64,000 nucleotides of DNA from Bradyrhizobium liaoningense. Lineage in GTDB: Bacteria; Pseudomonadota; Alphaproteobacteria; Rhizobiales; Xanthobacteraceae. Positions 27,039-35,343 of this stretch are shown piece by piece. The notes beneath the pieces are model-generated. The model made no database searches and was not told the DNA's origin. It saw only the letters and a list, made by a program, of their open reading frames with translations. The stretch is from the NCBI RefSeq assembly GCF_018130825.1, contig NZ_JAFCJS010000003.1, positions 829,001 through 893,000 on the forward strand. The letters run 5' to 3'. The translations under genes and the position numbers were made by a program. Every line of letters starts with the position of its first letter. The stretch's first letter is position 1.

Positions 27039-27680
27039 TTGAAGGTTTCGAAGTCTGCCAGGAAAGGCGCCAAGCCATTGTCAGCGGCCGCAAAATCGCC
27101 GCCGGCCGCCGGCCTGCGCCAGCGCAAGCAGCAAGAGACTCGCGAGCGGCTGACCCGCGCGGCGATGGCGCTGTTCCTGGAGCGCGGCTTCGAGGCCACG
27201 ACCATCGACGACATCGCGGCGGCGGCCGATGTCTCGCGCCGCAGCTTCTTCCACTACTTCGCCTCGAAAGAGGACGTCGTCGCCGCCTGGCAGGAGGATG
27301 CCGCGGCCGCGCTGGTCACCGAGATCCTGGCACGGCCTGCGGACGAATCGATGCTGACGGCGGCGGAGAACGCGATCGCAGCGGCGGTCAAGCGGATCGA
27401 TCCCGCGGAAGCGGCGGCCATGTCGCGGCTCAAGCGCGATAATCCTGCGCTACAGGCGCGCGACCAGCTCAAATACGAGAAACTCGAGCGCGCGCTCGCC
27501 GAGGGGCTGGCACGGCGCGCGAGAAACAAATCGGACCAGTTGAAGGCGCGCCTCGTCGCCATGATCGCCACCGGCGCGATGCGCGTCGGCGGCGAGAGCT
27601 GGATCGGCGAGGGTGTGCGCGAAAAGCCGGAAGCTTTCGTGAAGCGCACGTTCGATGCGATCCGGGCGATATTGAAGTGA
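27039..27680 (+). CDS. TetR family transcriptional regulator
   Basis: A 213-residue repressor. The N-terminal helix-turn-helix is RLTRAAMALFLERGFEATTI, then DDIAAAADVSRRSFFHYFASKEDVV, at about residues 33-77, preceded by a Lys/Ala-rich tail. The C-terminal ligand-binding domain is helical and not assignable to a ligand class. The start is a TTG at 27039 with AGAGGT eight bases upstream; no ATG or GTG gives a full DNA-binding domain. It diverges from the SDR gene and probably controls it and itself through the palindrome between them. Confidence 0.9.
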   Translation: MKVSKSARKGAKPLSAAAKSPPAAGLRQRKQQETRERLTRAAMALFLERGFEATTIDDIAAAADVSRRSFFHYFASKEDVVAAWQEDAAAALVTEILARPADESMLTAAENAIAAAVKRIDPAEAAAMSRLKRDNPALQARDQLKYEKLERALAEGLARRARNKSDQLKARLVAMIATGAMRVGGESWIGEGVREKPEAFVKRTFDAIRAILK

Positions 27681-27740
27681 GTGTTCTCTTCCTTCTCCCC
27701 TTGTGAGAGGGGGGGCGATCCGCGAATTCAATCGCGAGTG

Positions 27741-27836
27741 TCGTAGGGTGGGCAAAGCGAAGCGTGCCCACCGCCTCTGTTGCAGGGCTGGATCGATGGT
27801 GAGCACGGCGCAAGTGCGCCTTTGCCCACCCTACGA
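27741..27836. repeat. Palindromic repeat, GTAGGGTGGGCAAAG family (copy 2)
   Basis: Arms TCGTAGGGTGGGCAAAG and CTTTGCCCACCCTACGA are perfectly inverted, with an inner GCGAAGCGTGCCCACC region as in the other copies. It lies between the convergent TetR and alpha/beta hydrolase genes. Confidence 0.87.
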
Positions 27837-27877
27837 TTCCGGGCTCGCGGAGAGAGCCGCTCACCTGTCTCGCCGCT

Positions 27878-28702
27878 TCACTCCTTGAAAAACGCCAGCA
27901 GGTCGGCGTTGATCGTTTCGGCGTGGGTGGTCGGCATGCCGTGTGGAAAACCCTTGTAGGTTTTCAGGATGCCCTTCTTGAGCAGCTTGGCCGAGAGTGG
28001 GGCAGAATCGGCGTAAGGAACGATCTGGTCGTCGTCGCCGTGCATCACCAGCACCGGGACGTTGATCTTCGTCAGGTCCTCGGTGAAATCGGTCTGCGAG
28101 AACGCGACGATGCCGTCGTAATGCGCTTTCGCGCCGCCCATCATGCCCTGGCGCCACCAGTTCTCGATCACCGCTTCCAACGGCTTCGCGCCGGGACGGT
28201 TGTACCCGTAGAACGGACCCGCCGCGATGTCGCGATAAAATGCCGAGCGGCCTGCGGCGAGCTGGGCCTGGAAATCGTCGAACACGCTTCTGGGCAGGCC
28301 GCCGGGATTGGCCGCGGTCTGCACCATCAGCGGCGGCACCGCCGACAGGATCGCAGCCTTCGCGACGCGGCTCTCGCCGTGACGGGCGATGTAGTGCACG
28401 ACCTCGCCGCCGCCGGTGGAGTGGCCGACATGGATGGCGTTCTTGAGGTCGAGATGCGCGGTGAGCGCAGCGAGATCGTCGGCATAATGATCCATGTCGT
28501 GACCGTCGGCGACCTGCGCCGAGCGGCCGTGACCGCGGCGGTCATGGGCGATGACGCGATAGCCGCGCGTGACGAAGTACATCATCTGCGCGTCCCAGTC
28601 GTCGGACGACAGCGGCCAACCGTGGCTGAACACGATCGGCTGCCCCGCGCCCCAGTCCTTGTAAAAGATCTCGACGCCGTCCTTGGTGGTGATGGTGGGC
28701 AT
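27878..28702 (-). CDS. Alpha/beta hydrolase, non-heme chloroperoxidase-like
   Basis: A 274-residue alpha/beta-hydrolase of the arylesterase/non-heme haloperoxidase group. The nucleophile elbow is GHSTGGG (Ser95), the acid Asp is in MHGDDDQIVPY, and the His is in GFPHGMPTTH. The oxyanion segment FSHGWPLSSDDWD and the RRGHGRS turn are diagnostic of this group. The start MPTITTKDGVEIFYKDWG is standard. It is convergent with the TetR gene, with a palindromic repeat between. The natural ester or lactone substrate is unknown. Confidence 0.92.
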   Translation of the reverse strand: MPTITTKDGVEIFYKDWGAGQPIVFSHGWPLSSDDWDAQMMYFVTRGYRVIAHDRRGHGRSAQVADGHDMDHYADDLAALTAHLDLKNAIHVGHSTGGGEVVHYIARHGESRVAKAAILSAVPPLMVQTAANPGGLPRSVFDDFQAQLAAGRSAFYRDIAAGPFYGYNRPGAKPLEAVIENWWRQGMMGGAKAHYDGIVAFSQTDFTEDLTKINVPVLVMHGDDDQIVPYADSAPLSAKLLKKGILKTYKGFPHGMPTTHAETINADLLAFFKE

Positions 28703-28817
28703 GAATGGCTCCTTCAGTGAGAATCAATCCGGGGCTCGCAAAAATGCGAGCCGGCAAACCGGAGATGGTTGTGCGATATCACGAGGTCGATGCCGCGCAC
28801 CGACCGGGACCGTGCGT

Positions 28818-29327
28818 TCAAGCAAACGTCATCGGCTTGTAGCGCCGCCAGGCACCGATCGTGAGCACGACGAAAAACACCAGCACGATGCCCTGCACCA
28901 CGGCGAACACGGGGCCGGACGGCGGCGCCGGCGGCACGGCGGGAGCGAGCGCGGCGAGCGCCGGCACCTTCAGGAACGACTGGATCACCAGCACGAAGAC
29001 GTTGAAATAGAGCGAGATCATCGCGGTCACGATGTAGACCGGACGCCAGACGCCTGCGAGCTTCATGCCGTAGAGCGCGAAGCAGGCGATCGCGAGCAGC
29101 ACCAGCGAGATGATGCCGATGATGTGCGAGGGCAGCAGCTCCTTGAACGGAAACAGGAAGCCGGTGGCGCTGGTGAGAATGGTGAACAGCAGAAAGATCG
29201 CGGTGAGGCCCGGCATCGGCTTCGAGCCGAGCAGCCCGAACATCACGACGAAGCCGGCAGCGATGGCGATCAGGCTGATGATGACATGGATCAGCGTAAT
29301 GGCGGACAGGCTCAACCCGAGAACCAT
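28818..29327 (-). CDS. Hypothetical four-helix membrane protein
   Basis: A 169-residue inner-membrane protein with four or five hydrophobic helices: residues 5-31, 40-60, 68-90, 96-120 and a last one around 140-160 (VFAVVQGIVLVFFVVLTIGA). A proline-rich loop lies before the last (APAVPPAPPSGP). No catalytic or transport motif is visible. It lies 115 bp upstream of the chloroperoxidase-like gene on the same strand. Confidence 0.75.
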   Translation of the reverse strand: MVLGLSLSAITLIHVIISLIAIAAGFVVMFGLLGSKPMPGLTAIFLLFTILTSATGFLFPFKELLPSHIIGIISLVLLAIACFALYGMKLAGVWRPVYIVTAMISLYFNVFVLVIQSFLKVPALAALAPAVPPAPPSGPVFAVVQGIVLVFFVVLTIGAWRRYKPMTFA

Positions 29328-29519
29328 GACATCTCTCCTACTCTCTGCATCGAGACAACCAGAGTAGTATTACGGTCCTCATGGGATTGCCACATGCGTT
29401 GTCGTCACATGCGTGAACGCAGCCATGCGTCATCGTGCGAATCGACAAACGCATGGCTGAATTTTTGGCGGCGCTGTCACAAACGACAGCAGGCTTTCGA
29501 CGAAAGTTGAATCGATCCC

Positions 29520-29828
29520 TCACACGTCCTTGGTGTCGAAGATCAGGAGATCGGCGCCGCCGCTGGCGAATTTCGGCACGTCGGCGCCGGTCGCCTTCCC
29601 TTCCGGACTGGCGAATGCCGCCTGGATGTCGGCCACGCTGTCGAAGGTGAGAATGGCGACGAGATGGATTCCGGAAGGACCTGCGGGAGATGCGACCGGT
29701 CCCTTGCTGACGGCGTATTTCTTCAGGCCGGGAAGTTTTTTTGCGAGCGGAATGTGCGTCTCGGCATAGTACTTGTCGAAGGCCGCAGCATCCTTGGGTG
29801 TTTTGTACAGCACGACGATTTCAGCCAT
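29520..29828 (-). CDS. EthD family reductase-like protein
   Basis: A 102-residue dimeric alpha/beta-barrel (ferredoxin-like) protein of the EthD family. The N-terminus MAEIVVLYKTPKDAAAFDKY, the YAETHIPLAKKLPGLKKY segment with its conserved His, and LTFDSVADIQAAFASPEGKA are diagnostic. Members help degrade ethers or aromatic compounds or bind small oxygenated ligands; the role here is unknown. GGAGG six bases before the ATG sets the start, and the earlier frame start is not used. The 190 bp to the left hold no gene and end in an imperfect GCTGTC/GACAGC hairpin just after the stop. Confidence 0.88.
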   Translation of the reverse strand: MAEIVVLYKTPKDAAAFDKYYAETHIPLAKKLPGLKKYAVSKGPVASPAGPSGIHLVAILTFDSVADIQAAFASPEGKATGADVPKFASGGADLLIFDTKDV

Positions 29829-29954
29829 TGAGTCCTCCCTTGGGAATCCTTGTTTTTCCACGCGCGATTGGGCCTCGCGACGAGGGGATAGTCTGTAGTT
29901 GTCGGCAAGATGGCAAGCCGGATTCGGCTTGCCATTCCCTTGCCTTCTCCTTGA

Positions 29955-31667
29955 CTAAAGCGCCGGTTTTGCGGCGTCGCCGAGATAGCCGTGCAGGGAA
30001 GCGACGACCTGGGCGCCCTCGCCGATGGCTCCGCCGACGCGCTTGACGGAGCCGGAGCGGACGTCGCCGACGGCGTAGACGCCGGGCACGGACGTTTCGA
30101 GCGGCGCCACCAGCTTGCCCTGGTTCAGCTCGGACTGCGCGCCTGTTACGACGAAGCCGCCGCGATCGAGCGTGACGCCGCAGCCGGCGAGCCAGCTCGT
30201 GGCGGGATCGGCGCCGACGAACAAAAAGAGATTGCGGATGTCGGCTTCATCCTCATCCGCCGACAGGCGGCTCTTCCAGCGGACGCGCCGCAGCAGCGAG
30301 GCCTCGTCGCCTTCGAGCGCGGTGATCTCGGTGTTGAACATCAGTTCGATGTTCGGCGTCGCTTCGATGCGCTCGATGAGATAGCGCGACATGCTGGCGC
30401 CGAGGCCGCCGCCGCGGATGATCATCAGCACGCGCTTGGCGTGACCCGACAGGAACACCGCGGCCTGGCCTGCCGAATTGCCGGCACCGACGAGGGCCAC
30501 CTCCTCGCCGGCGCAGAGCCGCGCCTCCACGGGCGATGCCCAATACCAGACGCCGCGGCCCTCGAACTTGTCGAGATTCGCGATCTCGGGGCGGCGATAG
30601 CGCGCGCCGCTGGCCACCACCACCGCGCGCGAGCGCAAGGTATCGCCGCAATCCAGCGCCAGTGCGAAGGTGCCGTTGGCGCGCGAGCAATCCAGCGAGC
30701 TCACCGACATCGGAATCATGATGTCGGCGCCGAACTTCTGCGCCTGGGTGAAGGCGCGGCCCGCCAGCGCCTGACCGGAGATGCCGGTCGGGAAGCCCAG
30801 ATAATTCTCGATGCGCGCACTGGCGCCGGCCTGGCCGCCGAAGGCGCGGGTGTCGACGACCGCGACCGAAAGGCCCTCGGAGGCCGCGTAGACCGCGGTT
30901 GCCAGCCCTGCCGGTCCGCAGCCGACGATCGCGACGTCGTAGATGCGGTTGTCCTTGGCGCCGCCGATCATGCCGATGGCGCGGCCGAGCTCGGTCTCGC
31001 TGGGATTGCGCAGCACCGTGCCGCCGGCGGTGACGACGAGCGGCCAATCCTCCGGCTTCGGCGAATAGCGCGCGATCAGCTCGGCGGCGTCGTGCTCGCT
31101 GTCGGGATCGAGCAGATGATGCGGCTGGCCGTTGCGGGTGAGAAAGCCCTGCAGGCGCACCACGCCGGCGGAGTTCGAGGGTCCGATGAGCACGGGGCCG
31201 CCGATGCCGCCCTGGATCAGATTGACCCGGCGCAGGATCAGCGCGCGCATGATGCGCTCGCCAAGCTCGGCTTCGGCCACCAGCAGCGCGCGCAGCCGGT
31301 CCGGCGGGACCAGGAGCACCTCGACATCGCCCTCGGCGCGGCCGTCGACCAGCGCCGGCCTGCCCGAGAGCTGGCCGAGCTCGGCCAGAAACTGCCCCGG
31401 CCCCTGATCGATCACCGGGGTGACGTGGCCGAGACCGTCGCGCTGGGTGATGGCGACGTGGCCCGCCAGCACCACGAACATGCCTGGCCCGGGCTTGCCG
31501 GTCTCGAACAGGAGCTCGCCGTCCTCATAGTGCCGGAGCTCGCCGAAATGGCGCAGGCGCTCGATCTCGACTTGTGTCAGCGTCGGAAAGGTCTGCTCGG
31601 GACGCGTGAACTGCGCCATCTGCGCCTCCCGGTCGGTTCGTTGCACCTCGTCCTGCGCCATCGTCAT
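29955..31667 (-). CDS. cNMP-binding / thioredoxin-reductase-like FAD oxidoreductase fusion
   Basis: A 570-residue fusion. Residues about 25-150 form a cyclic-nucleotide-binding (CAP_ED) domain (EDGELLFETGKPGPGMFVVL, GQFLAELGQLSGRPALVD). Residues 165-240 look like a degenerate thioredoxin-like domain (QGFLTRNGQPHHLLD, LVVTAGGTVLRNPSETEL). From about 250 there is a thioredoxin-reductase-like FAD/NAD(P)H module with IVGCGPAGLATAVYAASEG, RIENYLGFPTGISG, VALVGAGNSAGQAAVFLS and VPGVYAVGDVRSGSVKR. At the position of the redox-active CxxC (normally YCATCDG) it reads WYWASPVEARLC, so the disulfide is missing and it is not a classical thioredoxin reductase. The start may be the third codon (31661), which has better ribosome-site spacing. 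Confidence 0.88.
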   Translation of the reverse strand: MTMAQDEVQRTDREAQMAQFTRPEQTFPTLTQVEIERLRHFGELRHYEDGELLFETGKPGPGMFVVLAGHVAITQRDGLGHVTPVIDQGPGQFLAELGQLSGRPALVDGRAEGDVEVLLVPPDRLRALLVAEAELGERIMRALILRRVNLIQGGIGGPVLIGPSNSAGVVRLQGFLTRNGQPHHLLDPDSEHDAAELIARYSPKPEDWPLVVTAGGTVLRNPSETELGRAIGMIGGAKDNRIYDVAIVGCGPAGLATAVYAASEGLSVAVVDTRAFGGQAGASARIENYLGFPTGISGQALAGRAFTQAQKFGADIMIPMSVSSLDCSRANGTFALALDCGDTLRSRAVVVASGARYRRPEIANLDKFEGRGVWYWASPVEARLCAGEEVALVGAGNSAGQAAVFLSGHAKRVLMIIRGGGLGASMSRYLIERIEATPNIELMFNTEITALEGDEASLLRRVRWKSRLSADEDEADIRNLFLFVGADPATSWLAGCGVTLDRGGFVVTGAQSELNQGKLVAPLETSVPGVYAVGDVRSGSVKRVGGAIGEGAQVVASLHGYLGDAAKPAL

Positions 31668-31700
31668 TCCCGCTCATTCCAAAAATCTAGCTGCCGGTCT

Positions 31701-31889
31701 TCACTCGCCGGTCTTGCCGGCGGTCCCCTCATTTAGGGAGCCATCGTCGTTCTGCGAGGGCTCGGTGATTGCCGCGCGCTCGCGCGCCTGCACCTTCCGC
31801 CGCTTCAGGTTTTCGCGCAGCGCCGATTTCAGGCGGTCGTCCCGGGACGCCCGGTCCGGTCTCGAGTTCTTGTCGTTTGGGTCGGTCAT
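31701..31889 (-). CDS. Conserved small basic protein
   Basis: A 62-residue hydrophilic protein with MTDPNDKNSRPDRASRDDRL followed by KSALRENLKRRKVQARERA. The central helical basic part resembles a small Bradyrhizobiaceae protein that I remember as a neighbour of murA and a tRNA-Thr gene. The function is unknown. A longer frame start at 31934 exists, but the chosen ATG begins the recognisable part. It lies 33 bp upstream of the cNMP/oxidoreductase fusion on the same strand. Confidence 0.65.
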   Translation of the reverse strand: MTDPNDKNSRPDRASRDDRLKSALRENLKRRKVQARERAAITEPSQNDDGSLNEGTAGKTGE

Positions 31890-31994
31890 CAAAGGTCCAT
31901 CGCAGCGATCGGCCATAACATGCCCAACGAACATGGCAGCTCAAGAGGCGAGCCCGATCCGATCGTGCGAAACTCGAAATGGATCGAATCCGGG

Positions 31995-32160
31995 CCCTGG
32001 GCCAACTGGCCAGTTGGGCGGGGATATCGGAGGCCGAATCGGCGGAAAGTCGATGGTTTCGAGCGAAAACGGGCATTTTGACCCCGATATCGGCCCGATT
32101 TTCTCGTTTTGGCGTGGCTTGCAAGCTTGCACAGGAGGGGGGCTTGTGGCAGATATCGGC
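31995..32160. other. Intergenic region with palindrome and spaced GATATCGG motifs
   Basis: A 16-bp perfect palindrome CCAACTGGCCAGTTGG is at 32002-32017. The motif GATATCGG recurs at 32023, 32086 and 32152, the last two followed by CCCG, at spacings of 63 and 66 bp. There is no credible gene between the small basic protein gene and the tRNA-Thr gene. It may hold promoter or regulatory sites for either; nothing matches a known operator to my eye. Confidence 0.5.
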
Positions 32161-32205
32161 CCGCTTGGTAGGCCCCCGTGGCGGCCGATTCTGATCCCAG
32201 CACAT

Positions 32206-32280
32206 GCTGCCGTAGCTCAGTGGTAGAGCACTCCATTGGTAATGGAGAGGTCGACAGTTCAATCCTGTCTGGCAGCACCA
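32206..32280 (+). tRNA. tRNA-Thr (GGT)
   Basis: A 75-nt cloverleaf GCTGCCGTAGCTCAGTGGT... ending with encoded CCA. The anticodon stem CTCCA/TGGAG encloses loop TTGGTAA, giving anticodon GGT for threonine. Acceptor arm GCTGCCG/TGGCAGC pairs with one G-T pair, and the T-arm is AGTTCAATCCT. No integrase or truncated tRNA copy is nearby. Confidence 0.96.
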
Positions 32281-32349
32281 TTCTCTTCCTTCAATCAGAC
32301 ATGAATCAGCGTTCTCGCGGCACCTGACGCCCGAGCTTTGCTCGTTTCC

Positions 32350-33095
32350 TTGACCCTCCTCTGGGAAGAGGGCGCAGGGAAGACCGGGTGCCGGCTGGCA
32401 CCCATGATCCGCTTGCGCGAAGATTTGCACACGCAAATGCGCAGGCGGGACGACAGGTGGGCCGGAAAACACCCGGCCTTCCCGGCGCGATGGTTTGACG
32501 GCTTATGCCTGCTCTCCCCGGAGCCGAGTTCCTTCTGGCCTCCGTCACCTCGCGAATTGGCGATGTCTCCAGGCCCGGTTGAGCCCCGATCCACCTCCGC
32601 AAGGCTTGACCGTAGCAACGACGGTCAGGACCACACGGTTTTGCCGTACGCAGCTGCGCCGTCCGTCCGCACCGAGCAAGACCTCACGAGGTTCATCTCG
32701 CCCTGGTCCCGCCTTCACGTGCCCGACGCAGCCGCGTCCACCGCACCCCGATCCACGTTCGTTACGACGTACGATCGCCCCTCTCCGGGGACCGAGATGG
32801 CGGGATAGTGCCGCAAATCCGAATTTCGGTAAAGTGGAATATTTTTGCGGCGGGGGATTGACGGTTTTGCGCGGGAGGCGGGTGTTTTGCCCGACGGGCA
32901 AATTTGAGGCTCCGATAGAGTTTGCGTTTTGCCTGATCGGGACTGGGACTGTGCTGTCCGGCTTGGTTGCCTTCGGCCTTCATAGAAACTCGCTGCACTC
33001 AATACTCAATGGCGTTGCTCTAGCCGTACCGGCCTTTGTAGAGCGAAGCGAAACCCATCCTAGGGGGCTTGGCGGGGGATGGGTGTCGTACCCCG
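32350..33095. repeat. Long dispersed non-coding repeat, copy 1
   Basis: About 700 bp without a convincing gene, although several short frames are open on both strands. Its right part (about 32735-33030) recurs in the same order at 34475-34912: CACCCCGATCCACGTTCGTT, AATCCGAATTTCGGTAA, TTTTGCCCGACGGGCAAATT, then GAGGCTCCGATAG and GTTTGCGTTTTGCCTGATCG. It ends at about 33035-33090 with half of a GAGCGAAGCGAAACCCATC repeat. From memory, translated fragments of such sequences are often annotated as short hypothetical proteins in Bradyrhizobium genomes, which argues for a mobile or amplified non-coding element. The 135 bp after it precede a small exported-protein gene. Confidence 0.75.
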
Positions 33096-33230
33096 ACGGA
33101 TCGAACGGGCGTGGCAGCGAGTAGTCACCTCGCGCCGTTTTCCACAACACCGGGGTGTTAACAGACCACGACGGATTGACCGGGCAGCGTCCGCTGCCGA
33201 CAATTCCCGACCGATAAGCTGGGAGGAAAA

Positions 33231-33482
33231 ATGAGACTTTGTTTTGCAATTTGGGCCGGCACCATTCTCGCTACGCTTCTGGTGGCAGCACCAGCCTCTG
33301 CAGATAGTTGCAGCCAATGGAGGAACACCTGCATTTCCAGCGGTCCGGCCGCAGACGGTGACAAGAACTTAAAGAAGTGTACCGCGGCAGCCGACGAATG
33401 CCGCGTGCAATGCAAGAAGGGACAGAAGGTGTTCGTCGGCCCCTTCAATGGCCAACATCACCCGGTGACGTCTTGCAACTAG
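33231..33482 (+). CDS. Small Cys-rich exported protein
   Basis: An 83-residue protein with a signal peptide (MRLCFAIWAGTILATLLVAA, then PASAD). The mature domain of about 58 residues has six cysteines in the order SCSQWRNTCISS, KKCTAAADECRVQCKKG, and a C-terminal TSCN, so up to three disulfides are possible. GGGAGGA four bases before the ATG is a strong ribosome site. No family is recognised. It lies between the two copies of the dispersed repeat, beside a HAD hydrolase gene with which it is convergent. Confidence 0.78.
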   Translation: MRLCFAIWAGTILATLLVAAPASADSCSQWRNTCISSGPAADGDKNLKKCTAAADECRVQCKKGQKVFVGPFNGQHHPVTSCN

Positions 33483-33514
33483 ACGCGATGGATGCAGTGG
33501 CCTAGCCCGCAAGC

Positions 33515-33597
33515 TGGGCAAAGCGAAGCGAAACCCATCAAGACTTTGCTCGATGGCGAACTGATGGGTTTCGCAAGTGCTCCACCCATCCTACGCG
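33515..33597. repeat. Palindromic repeat, GCGAAGCGAAACCCATC family (copy 1)
   Basis: The left arm GCGAAGCGAAACCCATCA pairs with TGATGGGTTTCGCAAGTGC. It is followed by the family's right end CACCCATCCTACGCG. It lies between the convergent exported-protein and HAD genes. Relatives are at 35037-35126, 36606-36694 and 38879-38969, with a partial copy at about 33035-33090. Confidence 0.85.
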
Positions 33598-33633
33598 GGC
33601 ACAATAGACGTTGCGCTTTTGCGAGTGACGCAA

Positions 33634-34296
33634 TCATTCCGTGCGGGACGCCAACAAGGCCGGAAGATCGCTCATTCGATGAAAGACGCGGTCGCAGATG
33701 GCTGCCAGCTCCGGCTCAACTTCCGGATCACCTCCGGTAAAACCCAAGACTTTCATTCCCGCGGCCTTTGCCGCGCGAGTTCCGGACAACGAATCCTCAA
33801 CAACGACGCAACGCGAGGGGGGCACGCCCAACGTTTGCGCAGCATGCAGAAATAGACCGGGCTCAGGCTTCCACGAACCGACCTCGTACGCACTGAAGAT
33901 GCGTCCTTCGAAGCGCGCCAGCAGTTTCGTCAGTCCGAGTGCGTGCGTGAGCTTCGACATGGGCCCGTTAGACGCTACGCAAACCGGGACGGTAATTTCG
34001 GCAAGTGCCGCATGGATTCCTTCGACCGGCTTCAGTTCTGCATCGAAGGCCAGCGCGGTTGCGCGTCGGATGTCTGCGACGAAAGTATCGCGAACGCTGC
34101 GGCCTAACCGGCGCTCGATTTCGCGCACGCAATCCGCCATCTTGACCCCTCGAAAGGAACGTACGGCGTCTTCCACGCTGATCGTCACGCCTTCCTCGGC
34201 TGCGGTTCGCGCGAACACGGTCAGCTGGATGATCTCACTGTCGACCAGAACGCCGTCCGAATCGAAGATAACGAGCTCGGGATTTGCAGACGTCAT
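33634..34296 (-). CDS. HAD family hydrolase, phosphoglycolate-phosphatase-like
   Basis: A 220-residue HAD phosphatase of subfamily IA. Motif I is VIFDSDGVLVDSE (nucleophile Asp in DSDG), motif II is PVCVASNG, the Lys of motif III is in SWKPEPGLFLHAA, and motif IV is CVVVEDSLSGTRAAKAAGM. The cap domain between motifs I and II is of the helical C1 type. Likely substrates are sugar or glycolate phosphates. The gene stands alone, bounded on the right by 850 bp of repeats and on the left by a palindromic repeat. Its codon use looks slightly less GC-extreme than the surrounding operons. Confidence 0.9.
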   Translation of the reverse strand: MTSANPELVIFDSDGVLVDSEIIQLTVFARTAAEEGVTISVEDAVRSFRGVKMADCVREIERRLGRSVRDTFVADIRRATALAFDAELKPVEGIHAALAEITVPVCVASNGPMSKLTHALGLTKLLARFEGRIFSAYEVGSWKPEPGLFLHAAQTLGVPPSRCVVVEDSLSGTRAAKAAGMKVLGFTGGDPEVEPELAAICDRVFHRMSDLPALLASRTE

Positions 34297-34474
34297 CCTT
34301 GCGATGCTCCAGCCGCGCAGTTGTTCGGAGCTTCGCTATATCCGGGACCGTGGACGGGCACCATACCGGGCCGCCTAATTGTCCCGGATTGCGCTTCGCT
34401 CCATCCGGGCTACGAGCTCTCGCCGCGCAGCTTCCTTCTTTCCAGTCGAGACGAATGGCGCAGCAGGTTGCAAT

Positions 34475-34912
34475 AGCGGCGTCCAGCGCACCCCGATCCA
34501 CGTTCGTTACGACGGACGATCGCCCCTCCGGTGACCGGGATGGCGGGACAGTGTCGTAAATCCGAATTTCGGTAACGTCGAATGTTTTCGCGGGAGGGGG
34601 TTGACGGATTTTGGGGCGGCGGGGCGTTTTGCCCGACGGGCAAATTGGCATGCATGAAGAACACAAGCGCGAAGACCTGATTGCCGAGGTTTCTGCCTGC
34701 TGGACCACGCAGGTAAGGTTAATTCTTCCTTTCGATTGTCGGTAAAATTTTATCTATTATCGTCTTCTCATTCATGACGAACCAGAGGCTCCGATAGTGT
34801 TTGCGTTTTGCCTGATCGTGACTGGGACTGTGCTGCTTCTGTCCGGCTTGGTTGCCTTCGGCTTTCACAGAAACTCGCTGCACTCGATGGCATTGCTGTA
34901 GCCGTACCAGCG
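34475..34912. repeat. Long dispersed repeat, copy 2, interrupted
   Basis: Repeats the right 295 bp of copy 1 in the same orientation with scattered differences. The block 34475-34652 ends at the CCCGACGGGCAAATT motif, and the block 34787-34912 resumes at GAGGCTCCGATAG. About 134 bp of AT-richer DNA without counterpart in copy 1 separate them (34653-34786, including TAAAATTTTATCTATTATCG). The rest of the 34297-35036 interval shows no gene; open frames on the minus strand here are products of the repeat. Confidence 0.75.
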
Positions 34913-35036
34913 TTACCCTGAACGTCCGGATCTCTCTGGCCAAGACCTGAGCATACGCGGCAGGATTACGAGAGATCACGCCCAGCTTCAGCGGACTCGC
35001 AGACCTTTTGTAAAGAGTGCGCCAAAGGCCAGCGTG

Positions 35037-35126
35037 CAGGATGGGTAGAGCGAAGCGAAACCCATCAGAGCCTTGATGGGTGACGAAACACGATGGGTTT
35101 CGCAAGTGCTCTACCCATACGCGCTA
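35037..35126. repeat. Palindromic repeat, GCGAAGCGAAACCCATC family (copy 2)
   Basis: AGGATGGGTAGAGCGAAGCG plus AAACCCATC on the left pairs with GATGGGTTTCGCAAGTGCTC plus TACCCAT on the right. It lies just downstream of the small membrane protein gene at 35144-35338. Confidence 0.87.
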
Positions 35127-35143
35127 CGAACCTTGATCATCCG

Positions 35144-35338
35144 CTAAGGTAAGCCACGGCCACGCGCAAGCAAGACCAACATCACAAACAGCGGAACGAA
35201 CAGCACGATTGTAAGCGGGAGCAGCAACGCCAAGGCTTCAAAGCCGCGAATGAAGAAACGAATGATGCCATATGCTCCCGTCGCGGCCAGCGCAAAGGCG
35301 ACTATCGCTGCGACCGAATAGCGGACCAGTCGCTCCAT
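35144..35338 (-). CDS. Small two-helix membrane protein
   Basis: A 64-residue protein with two hydrophobic helices (residues 5-27, YSVAAIVAFALAATGAYGII, and about 35-58, LALLLPLTIVLFVPLFVMLV) and a short basic tail ARGRGLP. No family is recognised. It starts five bases after the stop of the cNMP-binding protein gene on the same strand, so it is probably translated from the same message, which supports it being real. Confidence 0.6.
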   Translation of the reverse strand: MERLVRYSVAAIVAFALAATGAYGIIRFFIRGFEALALLLPLTIVLFVPLFVMLVLLARGRGLP

Positions 35339-35343
35339 CCGGG

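Noticed and set aside
32338..32808. Open frames of 100-200 codons on both strands at 32.3-33.1 kb
   Set aside because: They lie in a dispersed repeat, lack ribosome sites, and part of the sequence recurs with frame-breaking changes at 34.5-34.9 kb.
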